Below, one piece after another: positions 8,285 to 18,287 of a stretch of 64,000 nucleotides of DNA. The position numbers and the translations under genes are program-made. How positions within the stretch are numbered: the stretch's first letter is position 1; every line of letters begins with the position of its first letter. The stretch covers positions 62,001-126,000 of the forward strand of contig NZ_JAEINN010000012.1 of the NCBI RefSeq assembly GCF_016342405.1. Direction: 5' to 3'. The notes under the pieces were generated by a model. It ran no database searches and was not told the origin of the DNA. It saw nothing but the letters and a program-made list of their open reading frames with translations. The DNA is from Maridesulfovibrio ferrireducens. GTDB taxonomy: Bacteria > Desulfobacterota > Desulfovibrionia > Desulfovibrionales > Desulfovibrionaceae.

Positions 8285-10465
8285 TTATCTGCGTGGACGG
8301 CTGTCGCGACGGCCACCGCTAGGCATTTTGAATCTATCAAGATCAACTTCCTGTCCAGCCTGCTCCATGAGCCAAGCTTTACGGGAAAGTCTGATACGTC
8401 CGTTAGGCTGAACTTCAACAACCTTAACAGTTACTTCCTGACCGAGTTGAATCACGTCAGTTACGTTTTCGATGCGTTCAACGTCAATCTGTGAAACGTG
8501 CAGAAGGCCTTCGAGTCCGGGTAGAATCTCAACGATTGCGCCGATTTCGAGGATCTTTTTAACGGTACCAACGTAGTTTTTACCGAGTTCTGCTGTCTGG
8601 TCGTAGTACTGAACCATTTCCACAGTTTTCTTGAGAGAATCAAGAGTCGGTGCGAAGATGGAAACTTTACCTGAATCTTCAATATCGATATCAGCTGAAG
8701 TTTCAGCAGTGATCGCTTTGATATTTTTACCGCCAGGTCCGATGAGGTCTCTGATTTTTTCCGGGTTGATGTTAACAACCTGCATCTGAGGAGCATGATT
8801 TGAAAGCTGAGCTCTTGGAGCTTCTATAACTTTCTTCATGTCATCAAGGATAAGCATTCTTGCTTCTTTGGCCTGAGAAAGTGCTTTGCGAAGAACATCA
8901 GCAGGAATACCGCTGATTTTGATATCCATCTGGATGGCAGTGATGCCTTCTTCAGTACCGGCAACTTTAAAGTCCATATCGCCGAGAGCATCTTCGTCGC
9001 CGAGAATATCGGTTAGTACGAAGTAGTCGTCGCCTTCTTTACAAAGACCCATTGCAATACCTGCAACAGGAGCTGTGATTGGAACACCTGCGTCCATGAG
9101 AGACAGAGTTGTGCCGCATACGGAAGCCATTGAGGATGATCCGTTAGAGTCCATAACTTCTGAAACTACACGCATGGTGAACGGGAAGGATTCAGCAGAA
9201 GGCAGAACAGGAGTAAGAGCGCGTTCTGCGAGTGTTCCATGTCCGATTTCACGGCGAGAAGGAGCACGAAGGAATCTGGCTTCACCAACACAATATGGAG
9301 GGAAGTTGTAATGGAGCATGAAACGTTTAGAATCGTCACCGATGAGGGTTTCAAATCTTTGTTCGTCGCGTGAGCTACCAAGAGTACAAATTGCAAGAGC
9401 TGATGTTTCACCTCTGCGGAACAGAGCGGAACCATGAGTCATAGGCAGTGTGCCGACTTCCATGGAAAGGTTACGGACTGTAGTAAGGTCACGTCCGTCA
9501 ATGCGGATTCCTTTTTCTACAATGCGATTACGAACTATTTTCTTTTCAAGAGCAGCCATTGCTTCGCCGACAGCTTTAGCTCTTTTAGGTTCTTCCGGGA
9601 ATTTTTCTTCGATGAATTTAACAGCCTTTCCTTTAATTTCTGATTTGGCAGATCTACGTGCCATTTTTTCAGGAATAGTAAGAGCTGTGTCGAGATCGGC
9701 AGCAAAGTTGTCAGAAACTAAATTGATAACTTCATCGTCTTTGACAGTTTCAACTACTTCAATTTTAGGTTTGCCGATTTTTTCTCTGAGTGCGTCCTGA
9801 AGGTCGAACATTGGAGCAACCTGCTCGTGTCCCCATTCAAGTGCTTCAGCAATTGTAGTTTCAGAAAGGAACTGAGAGCTTCCTTCAACCATGATTACTG
9901 CGTCGCGTGTCGCTGCAAAAACAAGGTTGAGATCGCTGTCTTCAGCAATACCTTTATAAGTAGGGTAGAGAACGAACTGGTTATTGACCATTCCGATTCT
10001 GGCTGCAGCGATAGGCCCGTTAAAAGGCATATTTGAAATATGAAGTGCTGCGGAAGCTCCTGTCATAGCCAGAACATCAGGGTTGGTGTGTTCGTCAGCG
10101 GAAAGTACAGTTGCGATAATCTGTACTTCGTCGCAGAAAGATTTAGGGAACATAGGGCGGATAGGACGGTCCATCATGCGGGAAACAAGAGTTTCACGGT
10201 CAGAAGGGCGACCAACTTCACGGCGGAAATAGCCACCGGGAATGCGGCCGGCTGCATATGTTCTTTCAAGATAGTTACAGGTAAGCGGGAAAAAGTCTCT
10301 AGGCTCACTTGTAGCCATGTTGACAGCTGTTACGAGAACGACGGTTCCACCGGACTGAATCCATACGGTTCCGTTGGTCTGGTTAGCCATGCGGCCTGTT
10401 TCAAGTTTGATATCAAGTGCGCCGACTTGACCTGTTACTTCGATTTTATCGAGTGGTACTAACAT
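8285..10465 (-). CDS. pnp: polynucleotide phosphorylase
   Basis: 3'-to-5' phosphorolytic exoribonuclease of 726 aa, a core degradosome enzyme. It has two RNase PH-like halves (second core with FRRGETSALAICTLG and RREIGHGTLAERAL), then a KH domain (IRDLIGPGGKNIKAI, about residues 555-615) and an S1 domain (VGTVKKILEIGAIVEI through RIRLSRKAWL), ending in a short Arg-rich tail. ACTCCTT on the plus strand gives an AAGGAGT site before the ATG. It is the last gene of the nusA-infB operon, directly after rpsO as in most bacteria. Autocontrol through the rpsO-pnp leader hairpin is possible. Confidence 0.97.
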   Translation of the reverse strand: MLVPLDKIEVTGQVGALDIKLETGRMANQTNGTVWIQSGGTVVLVTAVNMATSEPRDFFPLTCNYLERTYAAGRIPGGYFRREVGRPSDRETLVSRMMDRPIRPMFPKSFCDEVQIIATVLSADEHTNPDVLAMTGASAALHISNMPFNGPIAAARIGMVNNQFVLYPTYKGIAEDSDLNLVFAATRDAVIMVEGSSQFLSETTIAEALEWGHEQVAPMFDLQDALREKIGKPKIEVVETVKDDEVINLVSDNFAADLDTALTIPEKMARRSAKSEIKGKAVKFIEEKFPEEPKRAKAVGEAMAALEKKIVRNRIVEKGIRIDGRDLTTVRNLSMEVGTLPMTHGSALFRRGETSALAICTLGSSRDEQRFETLIGDDSKRFMLHYNFPPYCVGEARFLRAPSRREIGHGTLAERALTPVLPSAESFPFTMRVVSEVMDSNGSSSMASVCGTTLSLMDAGVPITAPVAGIAMGLCKEGDDYFVLTDILGDEDALGDMDFKVAGTEEGITAIQMDIKISGIPADVLRKALSQAKEARMLILDDMKKVIEAPRAQLSNHAPQMQVVNINPEKIRDLIGPGGKNIKAITAETSADIDIEDSGKVSIFAPTLDSLKKTVEMVQYYDQTAELGKNYVGTVKKILEIGAIVEILPGLEGLLHVSQIDVERIENVTDVIQLGQEVTVKVVEVQPNGRIRLSRKAWLMEQAGQEVDLDRFKMPSGGRRDSRPRR

Positions 10466-10634
10466 TTAAACTCCTTGTGAGTTTGGTTTTAAACTATTGT
10501 GTACAAACGGATTTCGAAGCAGCCCGAATTTTCTAGCCGGCTTAGGGAAGATTTCAGAGTTAAAATCTGAACGCTTGCCTTAGCCAACTAAAAATCCATA
10601 GTGGGATGCATGAGTCCGTGTTTAAAAATGAGAA

Positions 10635-10655
10635 GGGGGAGGTAATACCTCCCCC
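10635..10655 (-). terminator. rpsO-pnp intergenic hairpin (terminator/processing site)
   Basis: A perfect 9-bp inverted repeat (GGGGGAGGT / ACCTCCCCC, 3-base loop) lies 10 bases past the rpsO stop. On the minus strand the T-rich stretch after it is weak (TTCTCATTTTT). It may therefore be a leaky terminator or an RNase III cleavage stem of the kind used for pnp autoregulation. The 169 bases between it and pnp hold no gene I can see. Confidence 0.6.
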
Positions 10656-10665
10656 AAAAAACAAC

Positions 10666-10935
10666 TTATTTGCGAAGACCAAGTCTTGCGATAAGATCAC
10701 GATAACGCTGAATGTCTTTAGACTTCAGGTATTTCAGGATGTTTCTGCGCTGTCCTACCATTTTCAGGAGGCCTGTGCGGGAATGAAAGTCCTTTTTGTG
10801 AGTCTTGAAGTGGTCAGTAAGATACGTAATCCTTGCAGTAAGGAGTGCTACCTGTACTTCAGGGGAACCGGTGTCTCCAGGTGTTGTCTGATAGTCCTCA
10901 ATTACTTTTGCCTTATCTACAGCAGTCATTACCAC
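10666..10935 (-). CDS. rpsO: 30S ribosomal protein S15
   Basis: Primary 16S rRNA-binding protein of the small-subunit platform, 89 aa, exactly the family length. Conserved blocks are [28 protein letters not shown] and the C-terminal LIARLGLRK. Translation probably starts at GTG (10935), which is 7 bases after GGAGGG. An ATG two codons later is the alternative but is spaced 13 bases from that site. It sits between truB and pnp, the standard order. Confidence 0.97.
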   Translation of the reverse strand: MVMTAVDKAKVIEDYQTTPGDTGSPEVQVALLTARITYLTDHFKTHKKDFHSRTGLLKMVGQRRNILKYLKSKDIQRYRDLIARLGLRK

Positions 10936-11003
10936 AGCGATACCCTCCTACGCGCCCGTGCGCGATGTTCTGTTTGTGCCGGAAGTAAAATTCCCACAGG
11001 GAA

Positions 11004-11942
11004 TCAACCCCACAAGCCGCGAAGAACAGTCCAGTGCAGACGATTATCAATAATCTTGGCTTCCGCTAAAGATAACGGAGTACCGTCGGAGGCAAGAAAC
11101 ATAGCCCTATCTCCTTCGATTAAAGCAATTCCGACTGATCCGGGCACATTTTCGACCGGGATTCTTGTTCCGTTCATGATATCGGTTGCCATCTGTTCAC
11201 CCACAGTGAACTTAGGCCAGTGAGGCAGTGCTTCCGCAATAGGAATAACACGGCTCTCAAAACCGTCAGGATCGTTAAGAACCTCGTCTAAGTCATGCGC
11301 ATCCACCAACCTGAAAGGTCGGCTTTCTTCACGCTTAAGTGATTCCATTACTGCGCCGCATTCGAGCCGCATCCCCAAGCTGTGGACGAGGGAGCGAATA
11401 TAGGTGCCGGCAGAGCACCCAACTCGAAAACGGGCCATTGGCAGACTCACTTCCAGCGGTTTAGCTTCAAAAATTTTAATGCTCTTGATCTTGACGGGAA
11501 TTTCTTCGCCATTTCGAGCCAGCTCATAGAGCGGTCTGCCCTTGTGCTTAGCTGCCGAATATGCGGGAACCTCCTGACTAGTCAAGTCATTCCATGCTAA
11601 AATTTCATTTTCGACCATCTTTTCCGTAATGCCGGAAATATCATGGGTCGAAGTTTCTTGGCCTTGAATATCGTAAGTGTCTGTAGTTCTACCGATAATC
11701 AGGCTTCCGGAATAAATTTTTTCATTTTCAGTCAAATACGGGCCGAGCTTGGTGGCCTGCCCGAGCATTACCAGCAAAACACCCTCAGCAAGAGGGTCCA
11801 GTGTGCCGGCATGACCTATTTTATATTGCATCAATTCCCGTTTGATCGAGTTGAGGCAATCTGCTGAAGTCGGGCCTGAAGGTTTATTCAGGACGAGGAC
11901 TCCATGTTTCTGATGAGGGCTTACGCGAGGTTTTCTTCCCAC
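11004..11942 (-). CDS. truB: tRNA pseudouridine(55) synthase
   Basis: Makes the universal pseudouridine 55 in the T-loop of tRNAs. The 312-aa protein has GVLVLNKPSGPTS near the N-terminus and the catalytic aspartate in GHAGTLDPLAEGVLL (about residue 48). Further TruB blocks are PAYSAAKHKGRPLYE and SAGTYIRSLVHSLG, with a PUA-like C-terminal region. It lies 11 bases downstream of nrnA within the translation operon. Confidence 0.95.
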   Translation of the reverse strand: MGRKPRVSPHQKHGVLVLNKPSGPTSADCLNSIKRELMQYKIGHAGTLDPLAEGVLLVMLGQATKLGPYLTENEKIYSGSLIIGRTTDTYDIQGQETSTHDISGITEKMVENEILAWNDLTSQEVPAYSAAKHKGRPLYELARNGEEIPVKIKSIKIFEAKPLEVSLPMARFRVGCSAGTYIRSLVHSLGMRLECGAVMESLKREESRPFRLVDAHDLDEVLNDPDGFESRVIPIAEALPHWPKFTVGEQMATDIMNGTRIPVENVPGSVGIALIEGDRAMFLASDGTPLSLAEAKIIDNRLHWTVLRGLWG

Positions 11943-11953
11943 AGGATTATCCT

Positions 11954-12922
11954 TTATATATGATATAGCTTTTCAGCTAAAGCTGTGGTGAGTCTAGTGC
12001 GAACATTTTCAGCAGAGCTTTCAATCATGCCGCCGCTGGCGTTTTTGTGTCCGCCGCCGCCGAACATGGAAGCGATCATCTGAACATTGTCAGAACCGGA
12101 CGAACGCAAGCTGAATTTAAATCTGTGCTGAGAGTCTTCGCGGACAACAATTGCAACACGCACATTACGAATTCTGCGGATGAAATTGACTAATCCTTCA
12201 CAATCCGGCCCACCGGTATTAGTTTCAGTCAGCATTTCCTGAGTGATGAAAATTATAGCTGTCTGGTCATTATGATACAGTTTGACTTTGTCCAGCGCAA
12301 GGGTCCACAGTTTGATCCTTTTCATGGTCCACTGGTTGCGTATTTTTGGAACGAATTCGTCTAACTGTAGGCCGTGTCTGATGATATCGGCAATTATTTC
12401 AAGTGTTTCAGGTTTGGTGTTCCCGTAAGTGAAAAAACCGGTATCTGTGGCGATTGATAAATATAGTGCTTCACCAATAGCGCCTGAAAGAGAAATTTTC
12501 AGTTCACGTGCGATAAGCGTGATCATTTCACCGACAGCAGGGCGTGTTGTATCTACCCAGTTGATGGTGGCAAAATCAGTATTGCCCATGTGATGATCAA
12601 TGTTTATGGATTTTTCAGGGTCCATAGCATTCATGAGAGTTTCACCCATGCGTGGAGCATCACCACAATCCAGAATTATGTACCAGCCGTCGAATCCTTT
12701 AGGGATTTCGGTCAGCATGGGAGCTGGAAATTGGAGCCATTCCATAGACTCGGGAACGCCGCTCTGGTTATAGATGCGAAAGCGTTTTCCGAGAGATTTT
12801 AAGATGAAACCGAGTGCGGCAGTAGAGCCTAGTGCGTCACCATCAGGATGGTAATGTGCTGCAATAAGAAAATCGTCTTCACCCTTAAGAATCTGGCAGA
12901 TCTCTTTGAATTGGTTTTCCAT
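11954..12922 (-). CDS. nrnA: DHH-family oligoribonuclease / pAp phosphatase
   Basis: DHH/DHHA1 phosphoesterase of about 322 aa, the NrnA/RecJ-like type that degrades nanoRNAs and 3'-phosphoadenosine 5'-phosphate. Metal-binding motifs are AAHYHPDGDALGS (residues about 20-32), LDCGDAPR, the DHH motif IDHHMGNTDF, and the C-terminal GGGGHKNASGGMI that binds the substrate phosphate. I take the ATG at 12922 (MENQFKE), which has GAGGAG 7 bases upstream; a TTG start 15 bases earlier is possible. It overlaps the end of rbfA by 38 bases, the usual coupling in this operon. Confidence 0.92.
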   Translation of the reverse strand: MENQFKEICQILKGEDDFLIAAHYHPDGDALGSTAALGFILKSLGKRFRIYNQSGVPESMEWLQFPAPMLTEIPKGFDGWYIILDCGDAPRMGETLMNAMDPEKSINIDHHMGNTDFATINWVDTTRPAVGEMITLIARELKISLSGAIGEALYLSIATDTGFFTYGNTKPETLEIIADIIRHGLQLDEFVPKIRNQWTMKRIKLWTLALDKVKLYHNDQTAIIFITQEMLTETNTGGPDCEGLVNFIRRIRNVRVAIVVREDSQHRFKFSLRSSGSDNVQMIASMFGGGGHKNASGGMIESSAENVRTRLTTALAEKLYHI

Positions 12923-13238
12923 ATACCATCTCCTCAAGGAAATTATCGTGAATGAATGTGAGCTGTGGAACCTGTCTGACTCTCATGCGCTTGCTGAGTG
13001 TGCTGCGCATATAACCGGCAGCGTTCTGCAGTGCTTGTTGTGCAGAAGCAATTCGTTCTTTGTCTCCTGAAAGAGTAAAAAGAACTTCAGCAAATTTGAG
13101 ATCTTTATTGAGTCTGACTCCGCTGATTGAAACAAGTTCAAGACGCGGATCTGCTACATCTTCAATAAGCATTGTTGCGATTTCTCGCATTATCATGTCA
13201 CCCATTTTTATTGAGCGGCGTGATGTGGACGTTTTCAT
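12885..13238 (-). CDS. rbfA: 30S ribosome-binding factor A
   Basis: Small KH-fold protein of 117 aa that assists late 16S rRNA maturation. Typical blocks are RRSIKMGDMIMREIATML at the N-terminus, VSISGVRLNKDLKFAEV in the centre, and the C-terminal RVRQVPQLTFIHDN. The 3' end overlaps nrnA. It sits between the DUF503 gene and nrnA in the nusA-infB operon. Confidence 0.94.
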   Translation of the reverse strand: MKTSTSRRSIKMGDMIMREIATMLIEDVADPRLELVSISGVRLNKDLKFAEVLFTLSGDKERIASAQQALQNAAGYMRSTLSKRMRVRQVPQLTFIHDNFLEEMVYGKPIQRDLPDS

Positions 13239-13279
13239 ATCTATCTACCTTTAAAAAAAGACTATCCTGACCGTTGTGG

Positions 13280-13567
13280 TCAGGAACTAAAAAATTCGGT
13301 TTTACAGTGCACCAATTCTGCCGGGGAAATTGCTTCAATCATGGACAGCGCTTTTGATAATCTACTTTCAACTTTACGAGTTTCGCCTGCTACTGTCACT
13401 ACTGCCAGCACCAGTTTTTCATGGGAGTCTTGCGCTTCTATCTCAGAAACCGATACATTAAATTTATTACGCAATTTTTGTTTCAGGCTAAGTGATATTT
13501 TCCGTTTGCCTTTTAGAGACCTGTTCCCGTGAAGTCTGAATTCCAGTGAAAGTACGCCGATTATCAT
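13280..13567 (-). CDS. DUF503 family protein (YlxP-like)
   Basis: Protein of 95 aa of the YlxP/DUF503 family, recognised by the N-terminal GVLSLEFRLHGNRSLKGKR and by SVSEIEAQDSHEKLVLAVVTV. These short alpha/beta proteins are nearly always encoded between infB and rbfA, as here. Their role is thought to relate to ribosome assembly but is not established. Confidence 0.88.
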   Translation of the reverse strand: MIIGVLSLEFRLHGNRSLKGKRKISLSLKQKLRNKFNVSVSEIEAQDSHEKLVLAVVTVAGETRKVESRLSKALSMIEAISPAELVHCKTEFFSS

Positions 13568-13619
13568 TTGGGTGCCGGAAATTTAAAAAAGGGGCGGCAA
13601 GTGCCGCCCCTATGATTTG

Positions 13620-16544
13620 CTATTCGAGAGTTCTTGCTACTTCGACTTCTTCAAAGGCTTCGATTGCGTCGCCTTCCTTGATGTCGTTGTATCTTTCAAG
13701 TCCAACACCACATTCGTAGCCTTTTGCTACTTCTTTAGCGTCGTCTTTGAAACGTTTGAGCGAGGTCAATGTTCCGGTATAGATTACAACACCTTCACGC
13801 AGAAGTCTGACTTTAGCATGTCTTGTGAGTTTTCCGTCTATAACCTTACAACCTGCAACTGTTCCGATTTTCGGTACAGTGAATACCTGCTGAACATCAG
13901 CCTGACCTAAGTAGTTCTCCTTAATATCAGGGGAGAGCATACCGGCCATAGCGTCTTTGATTTCGCTGACCAGTTTGTAGATGATGTCGTAGAAGCGGAT
14001 TTCCACTTGTTCACGTTCAGCCACTTCTTTGATTTTAACAGTAGGTCTTACGTTAAAACCGATGATGATGGCCTGACTTGCAGATGCGAGCAGAATGTCA
14101 GATTCTGTGATGGCACCGGCTCCTCCGTGAATGACTTCAACTTTAATTTCTTCAGTAGCAAGCTTTGCGAGAGCTTCAGCAATTGCTTCAAGTGATCCCT
14201 GTACGTCGGCTTTAAGAACCACGTTGAGAGTCTGAATTTCCTGATCAGGTTTTGATGCAAGGAATGATTCAAGAGTAACCTTGGATTTTCCTGCAAGCTC
14301 ACGTTCGCGATGTTTCAGCTTACGTTCCTGAGCAATTTTACGAGCAATTTTATCGTCAGCTACGCAGATGAATTCATCACCTGCTAGAGGTATTCCGTCG
14401 AATCCCTGAATTTCTACAGGGAAAGCGGGACCAGCTGTTTTAATATTATGTCCACGGTCATTGAACATGGCTCTGACTCGTCCGTGGTAAAGTCCGCAGA
14501 CGAAAGGATCTCCCTGATTGATGGTTCCTTCCTGAATCAGGACGGTTCCGAGAGGGCCACGACCCTTGTCGAGTTTTGCTTCAACAATGTTACCGCGAGC
14601 TGATTTGTTCGGGTTAGCTCTAAGTTCCAGAACTTCTGCCTGGAGCTGAACCATTTCGAGCAACTGATCAAGTCCTGTGCGTTCTTTAGCTGAAACGGGA
14701 ACGAACATTGTGTCTCCGCCCCATGCCTCTGGTACAAGGTCGAAATCAGCAAGTTCGCGTTGAACTCTTTCAGGGTTGGCTCCTTCTTTATCCATTTTGT
14801 TGACTGCAACAACAATGGGAACTCCGGCAGCCTTGGAATGGCTTATTGCTTCACGGGTCTGGTCCATAACTCCGTCATCGGCGGCGACAACAAGAATTAC
14901 GATGTCAGTAACCTGTGCTCCACGGGCTCTCATGGTTGTGAAAGCTTCATGGCCGGGAGTATCAAGGAATACGATATCTCCGCGATTGGTGGAGACATGA
15001 TAAGCACCGATATGCTGTGTTATGCCGCCTGCTTCACCATCGGTAACAGTACTGTGACGGATGGCGTCAAGCAGTGATGTTTTACCATGGTCAACGTGTC
15101 CCATGATGGTAACGATGGGAGGACGAGGCATAAGTTCTTTTTCATCATCAGCTTCGTGTACCGGTACTAATAATTCTTCTTCGGAGAAGGATACGTTTTC
15201 GATTCCATATTCAAATTCTGCTGCAAGCAGGGTCGCTGTATCCAAATCAAGAGACTGGTTTATGGTCGCCATGACTCCGAGAGCGAAGAGAGTTTTAATA
15301 AGCTCTTGCGCTTTGAGTCCCATCTGGTGAGCCATATCAGCTAGTCTGATAGCTTCATTGAATTTTACTTTACGCTTTGCGGCCTTCAAAGGCTTCTGCA
15401 ATACAGGCTCAACTTCTTTATTTTTGCCTTTTTTGCCTTTTTTCTTGTGACGGAACTTACTATCCATATCACGTTCTTGATTGGTCTTTTTGTTATCTTT
15501 ACCAAACTCAACAACGCGTTTATCTTTCTTGAATTTCTTCTTTTTGCTCTGGCCTTCATCTGAGCCTGGCTGAGGAGCACCCGGAACAGGTCTTCCGCTT
15601 GTAGCAGGTCTGCCACCTGGAGCAGGTCTGCCACCTGGAGCAGGTTTGCCACCCGGAGCAGGTCTACCGCCCGGAGCAGGTCTACCGCCCGGAGCAGGTC
15701 TGCCACCCGGAGCAGGTCTGCCGCCCGGTCTGGCCGCAGGTCTACGCTCTGGCAGTCCTCTATCTCCGGCAGTTCTTGCTCCTGCTGGACCTTCTGCCGC
15801 ACGCTGTGCAGCTTGAAGATTAGGATCGGGCCTTGAAATAATTTTTACCTTAGGAGGCTCGATTTCTTTCTTTTTCTTGCGTTTTTTCTTTTTAGGCTCG
15901 GAATCTTTCGCCTTAACGTCTTTTTTATCAGCAGCGGGCTGTTCTTTCTTTTGTTCGCTAGTGGCTTTTTCTACAGGGGGAGCCGAAGCAGCTACTTTTT
16001 TGGGAGCTTTTTTCTCGGCTGAGTCCGCAGATGGGGGTGTTTCCGCTTTTTCAACCGGTGCGGTTTCTTCCTTCACAGGAGCTTCTTCTTGTTTCTTTTT
16101 TTCAAGGTCTTCAGGCTTGATAATTTTAACAAGAGGTTTAGCATCCTTAAGAGGTTCTTTCTTTTTAGCTTTTTTCTTTTTAGCAGGGGCAACTTTTTCA
16201 GTTGCCTCTTTTGCATCGGCAACAGGAGTTTTGACGTCCTTTTTAGCTGGCTTTTCAACAGGAGCTTTTTTAACTTCAGTTGTTTTTTCTTCCGGCTTTT
16301 CAGCTTCGTCTTTAGGTGGTCCGGCTTTACGACGGCGCACTATAACTCCGGGCTGAACTTCTCTTTGAACAACATTTGAGGATGCTCCGGCAAGTTCTTT
16401 GCGGATGGTCTGAGCGGAATCCGCATCAATGTCCGCAACAGTACTTTTTGCCTGCACTCCTAAATCTCGCAACTTTTGAAGAATATCCTTGGGATTGACG
16501 CCTAACTCGACGGCCAATTCCTTAACTTTTATCTTTGCAGTCAT
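13620..16544 (-). CDS. infB: translation initiation factor IF-2
   Basis: GTPase of 974 aa that brings fMet-tRNA to the 30S subunit. Residues 1-55 form the IF2-N domain. Residues about 60-370 are a long Lys/Glu/Pro/Ala-rich disordered extension containing a tandem GRPAPG repeat. A second IF2-N module follows (about 395-445), then the G domain with GHVDHGKTS (G1), DTPGHEAF (G3) and NKMDKEG (G4), then domains II-IV. Residues match the family throughout. The extension is longer than in E. coli. It is flanked by ylxR and ylxP. Confidence 0.97.
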   Translation of the reverse strand: MTAKIKVKELAVELGVNPKDILQKLRDLGVQAKSTVADIDADSAQTIRKELAGASSNVVQREVQPGVIVRRRKAGPPKDEAEKPEEKTTEVKKAPVEKPAKKDVKTPVADAKEATEKVAPAKKKKAKKKEPLKDAKPLVKIIKPEDLEKKKQEEAPVKEETAPVEKAETPPSADSAEKKAPKKVAASAPPVEKATSEQKKEQPAADKKDVKAKDSEPKKKKRKKKKEIEPPKVKIISRPDPNLQAAQRAAEGPAGARTAGDRGLPERRPAARPGGRPAPGGRPAPGGRPAPGGRPAPGGKPAPGGRPAPGGRPATSGRPVPGAPQPGSDEGQSKKKKFKKDKRVVEFGKDNKKTNQERDMDSKFRHKKKGKKGKNKEVEPVLQKPLKAAKRKVKFNEAIRLADMAHQMGLKAQELIKTLFALGVMATINQSLDLDTATLLAAEFEYGIENVSFSEEELLVPVHEADDEKELMPRPPIVTIMGHVDHGKTSLLDAIRHSTVTDGEAGGITQHIGAYHVSTNRGDIVFLDTPGHEAFTTMRARGAQVTDIVILVVAADDGVMDQTREAISHSKAAGVPIVVAVNKMDKEGANPERVQRELADFDLVPEAWGGDTMFVPVSAKERTGLDQLLEMVQLQAEVLELRANPNKSARGNIVEAKLDKGRGPLGTVLIQEGTINQGDPFVCGLYHGRVRAMFNDRGHNIKTAGPAFPVEIQGFDGIPLAGDEFICVADDKIARKIAQERKLKHRERELAGKSKVTLESFLASKPDQEIQTLNVVLKADVQGSLEAIAEALAKLATEEIKVEVIHGGAGAITESDILLASASQAIIIGFNVRPTVKIKEVAEREQVEIRFYDIIYKLVSEIKDAMAGMLSPDIKENYLGQADVQQVFTVPKIGTVAGCKVIDGKLTRHAKVRLLREGVVIYTGTLTSLKRFKDDAKEVAKGYECGVGLERYNDIKEGDAIEAFEEVEVARTLE
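15602..15728. repeat. 18-bp tandem repeat inside infB
   Basis: About seven tandem copies of an 18-bp unit (GAGCAGGTCTGCCACCTG and close variants differing at a few third positions) encode the six-residue unit GGRPAP in the IF-2 linker. The repeat keeps frame and lies in the disordered extension, where copy number could vary between strains without loss of function. Confidence 0.85.
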
Positions 16545-16550
16545 ATAACA

Positions 16551-16790
16551 CTACCCCCTGAATTTCTTCTTGCGCGGCTTAAAAAATTTAATTTTTTCCA
16601 GACAGCGTTCATTTTCGCAGACGTAGTATCCGCGTCCATGCATTATTTTCTTGTTGTCCGGAATAAGCTCGTAGTCGGAAGCCCCCTTGCCGATAACGAA
16701 CCTGAGTAGGTCTTTTTTGGCAAATCGCTGCCTGCAAATCACGCACGATCTGACTGGATCATTTCCGTCAGTGCTATCCATTCCGGTCAA
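16551..16790 (-). CDS. ylxR: YlxR (DUF448) RNA-binding protein
   Basis: Protein of 79 aa with the DUF448 signature: RSCVICRQRFAKKDLLRFV at the N-terminus, then GRGYYVCENERCLEKI and a Lys/Arg-rich C-terminus. The Cys pairs suggest a metal site. YlxR proteins bind nucleic acid and are encoded between nusA and infB, as here. The function is not firmly known; regulation of RNase P or general transcription has been proposed in other bacteria. Confidence 0.88.
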   Translation of the reverse strand: MTGMDSTDGNDPVRSCVICRQRFAKKDLLRFVIGKGASDYELIPDNKKIMHGRGYYVCENERCLEKIKFFKPRKKKFRG

Positions 16791-16796
16791 AGACTA

Positions 16797-18212
16797 CTAC
16801 TCGCTTATTTCTTTATCAGTTTCCGAAGTTTGGTTTTCTTCGGATTTACTTTCTTCAGTTTCAGTTTCTACAACTGAGGCATCTTCGTTTTCTTCTTCGG
16901 GAACATTTGCTTTTCCCTCAGCTTCTTCCAGAGATGCTTGTTTGATTCTCAAAGATTCTTCCATGTAAGATTCTTCATCTTCACCCATGCCAAGCAGCTT
17001 AATTGCTGATTTGATATCGGCTACTTTTGAAGGAGTCATATTCTCAATTGTCATGAGAATTTCTTCAGAAGCTCTGGCAATCTGATTGACGGTCTCGAAA
17101 CCGGCTGAAATGAAATTATCAAGGCTTATTTCAGCAACGCTTGCAAGCTGGTCCATTCCTTTGCTTGCTGCGTTCATTTCGCCGTAGCGGCTCTCGGTGA
17201 ATATATCAATTTTCCAACCGAGCAGTCTTGATGCCAGCTTAACGTTTTGTCCTTTGCGACCAATTGCAACAGTAAGCTGGTCGTCAGGAACAACCACTTC
17301 AAGAATTTTTTCATCATCATCAACGGCAATTCTGGAAATAATAGCAGGTGAAAGTGCATTCTGGGCATAGACAGCAATGTCCTGACTCCAGACTACGATA
17401 TCAATTCTTTCACCACGGAGTTCCTGAACTATGTTCTGGATGCGGGAACCGCGAATACCTACGCAAGCTCCTACAGGATCAACATCTCTGTCCAGTGAGT
17501 TAACAGCAACTTTGGCCCGGAGACCTGGATCACGGGCTACACCCATAATTTTTACTGTATCATCGTCAACTTCAGGAACTTCTCTCTTGAAAAGTGCGGT
17601 CATGTAATCAGGGTGAGAACGGGACACAGTTATCTGAGGTCCGCGTGCTTCTTTCTGTACATCAATGAGGAAAGCCTGAACTCTGTCTCCGCGTTTGTAT
17701 CTTTCGCGGGGAATCTGCTCGTTTTTAGGTAGAACTGCTTCAGTGCGTCCCAAGTTGATAATCCAACCGGAACGGTCTCTGCGCTGAATAATACCGCTGA
17801 CGATTTCGTTTTTGCGGGTTTTATATTCATCGTAGATAATTTCCTGTTCAGCATCACGCATGCGCTGAATAATTACCTGCTTTGCGGATTGAGCTGCGAT
17901 TCTTCCAAGATCTTCGATTTTGAGCTTAAAGCCCATTTCGTCGTCGACCTGAACATTCGGATCATGTTCTTTAGCTTCTGAAAGGACGATTTCGCTTATC
18001 TCGTCAGTTACTTCTTCAGCAACTACTTTAAACTGGTAAACTTCAATTTCACCGATATCTTCATTATAGTTGACTTCGATATCCATGGCGTCGCCATATT
18101 TGCGAGCCACAGAAGAACGAACTGCTTCTTCAAGTGTATCTACCAGAAGATCTCTGTCGATCCCACGGTCTTTGCTGATTTGATCGATCGCTTTTTTCAG
18201 TTCAGATCCCAT
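16797..18212 (-). CDS. nusA: transcription termination/antitermination factor NusA
   Basis: RNA-polymerase-binding factor of about 471 aa with an N-terminal domain (MGSELKKAIDQI onward), S1 domain (EIVSGIIQRRDRSGWIINLG), tandem KH domains (GACVGIRGSRIQNIVQEL and VAIGRKGQNVKLASRL) and a C-terminal helical region ending in a long acidic Glu/Ser/Thr tail. I choose the ATG at 18212, preceded by GGAGGAG; an ORF extension upstream adds 19 residues foreign to the family. It follows rimP and is transcribed with infB. Confidence 0.95.
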   Translation of the reverse strand: MGSELKKAIDQISKDRGIDRDLLVDTLEEAVRSSVARKYGDAMDIEVNYNEDIGEIEVYQFKVVAEEVTDEISEIVLSEAKEHDPNVQVDDEMGFKLKIEDLGRIAAQSAKQVIIQRMRDAEQEIIYDEYKTRKNEIVSGIIQRRDRSGWIINLGRTEAVLPKNEQIPRERYKRGDRVQAFLIDVQKEARGPQITVSRSHPDYMTALFKREVPEVDDDTVKIMGVARDPGLRAKVAVNSLDRDVDPVGACVGIRGSRIQNIVQELRGERIDIVVWSQDIAVYAQNALSPAIISRIAVDDDEKILEVVVPDDQLTVAIGRKGQNVKLASRLLGWKIDIFTESRYGEMNAASKGMDQLASVAEISLDNFISAGFETVNQIARASEEILMTIENMTPSKVADIKSAIKLLGMGEDEESYMEESLRIKQASLEEAEGKANVPEEENEDASVVETETEESKSEENQTSETDKEISE

Positions 18213-18287
18213 GTCGCTCCTCCGCTTCGGTACATTGTTCAAGGCATATAACGCGTACCGGCAAGCCAAATAATTGCCTGATTTGTA

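Noticed and set aside
15602-15728. Possible CRISPR-like array
   Set aside because: The units are contiguous, with no unique spacers, and lie in frame within infB. No CRISPR array is seen anywhere in the window.
15386-15802. A 138-aa minus-strand frame rich in RVADLL repeats
   Set aside because: It is the second reading frame of the infB tandem repeat; the IF-2 frame is complete and conserved.
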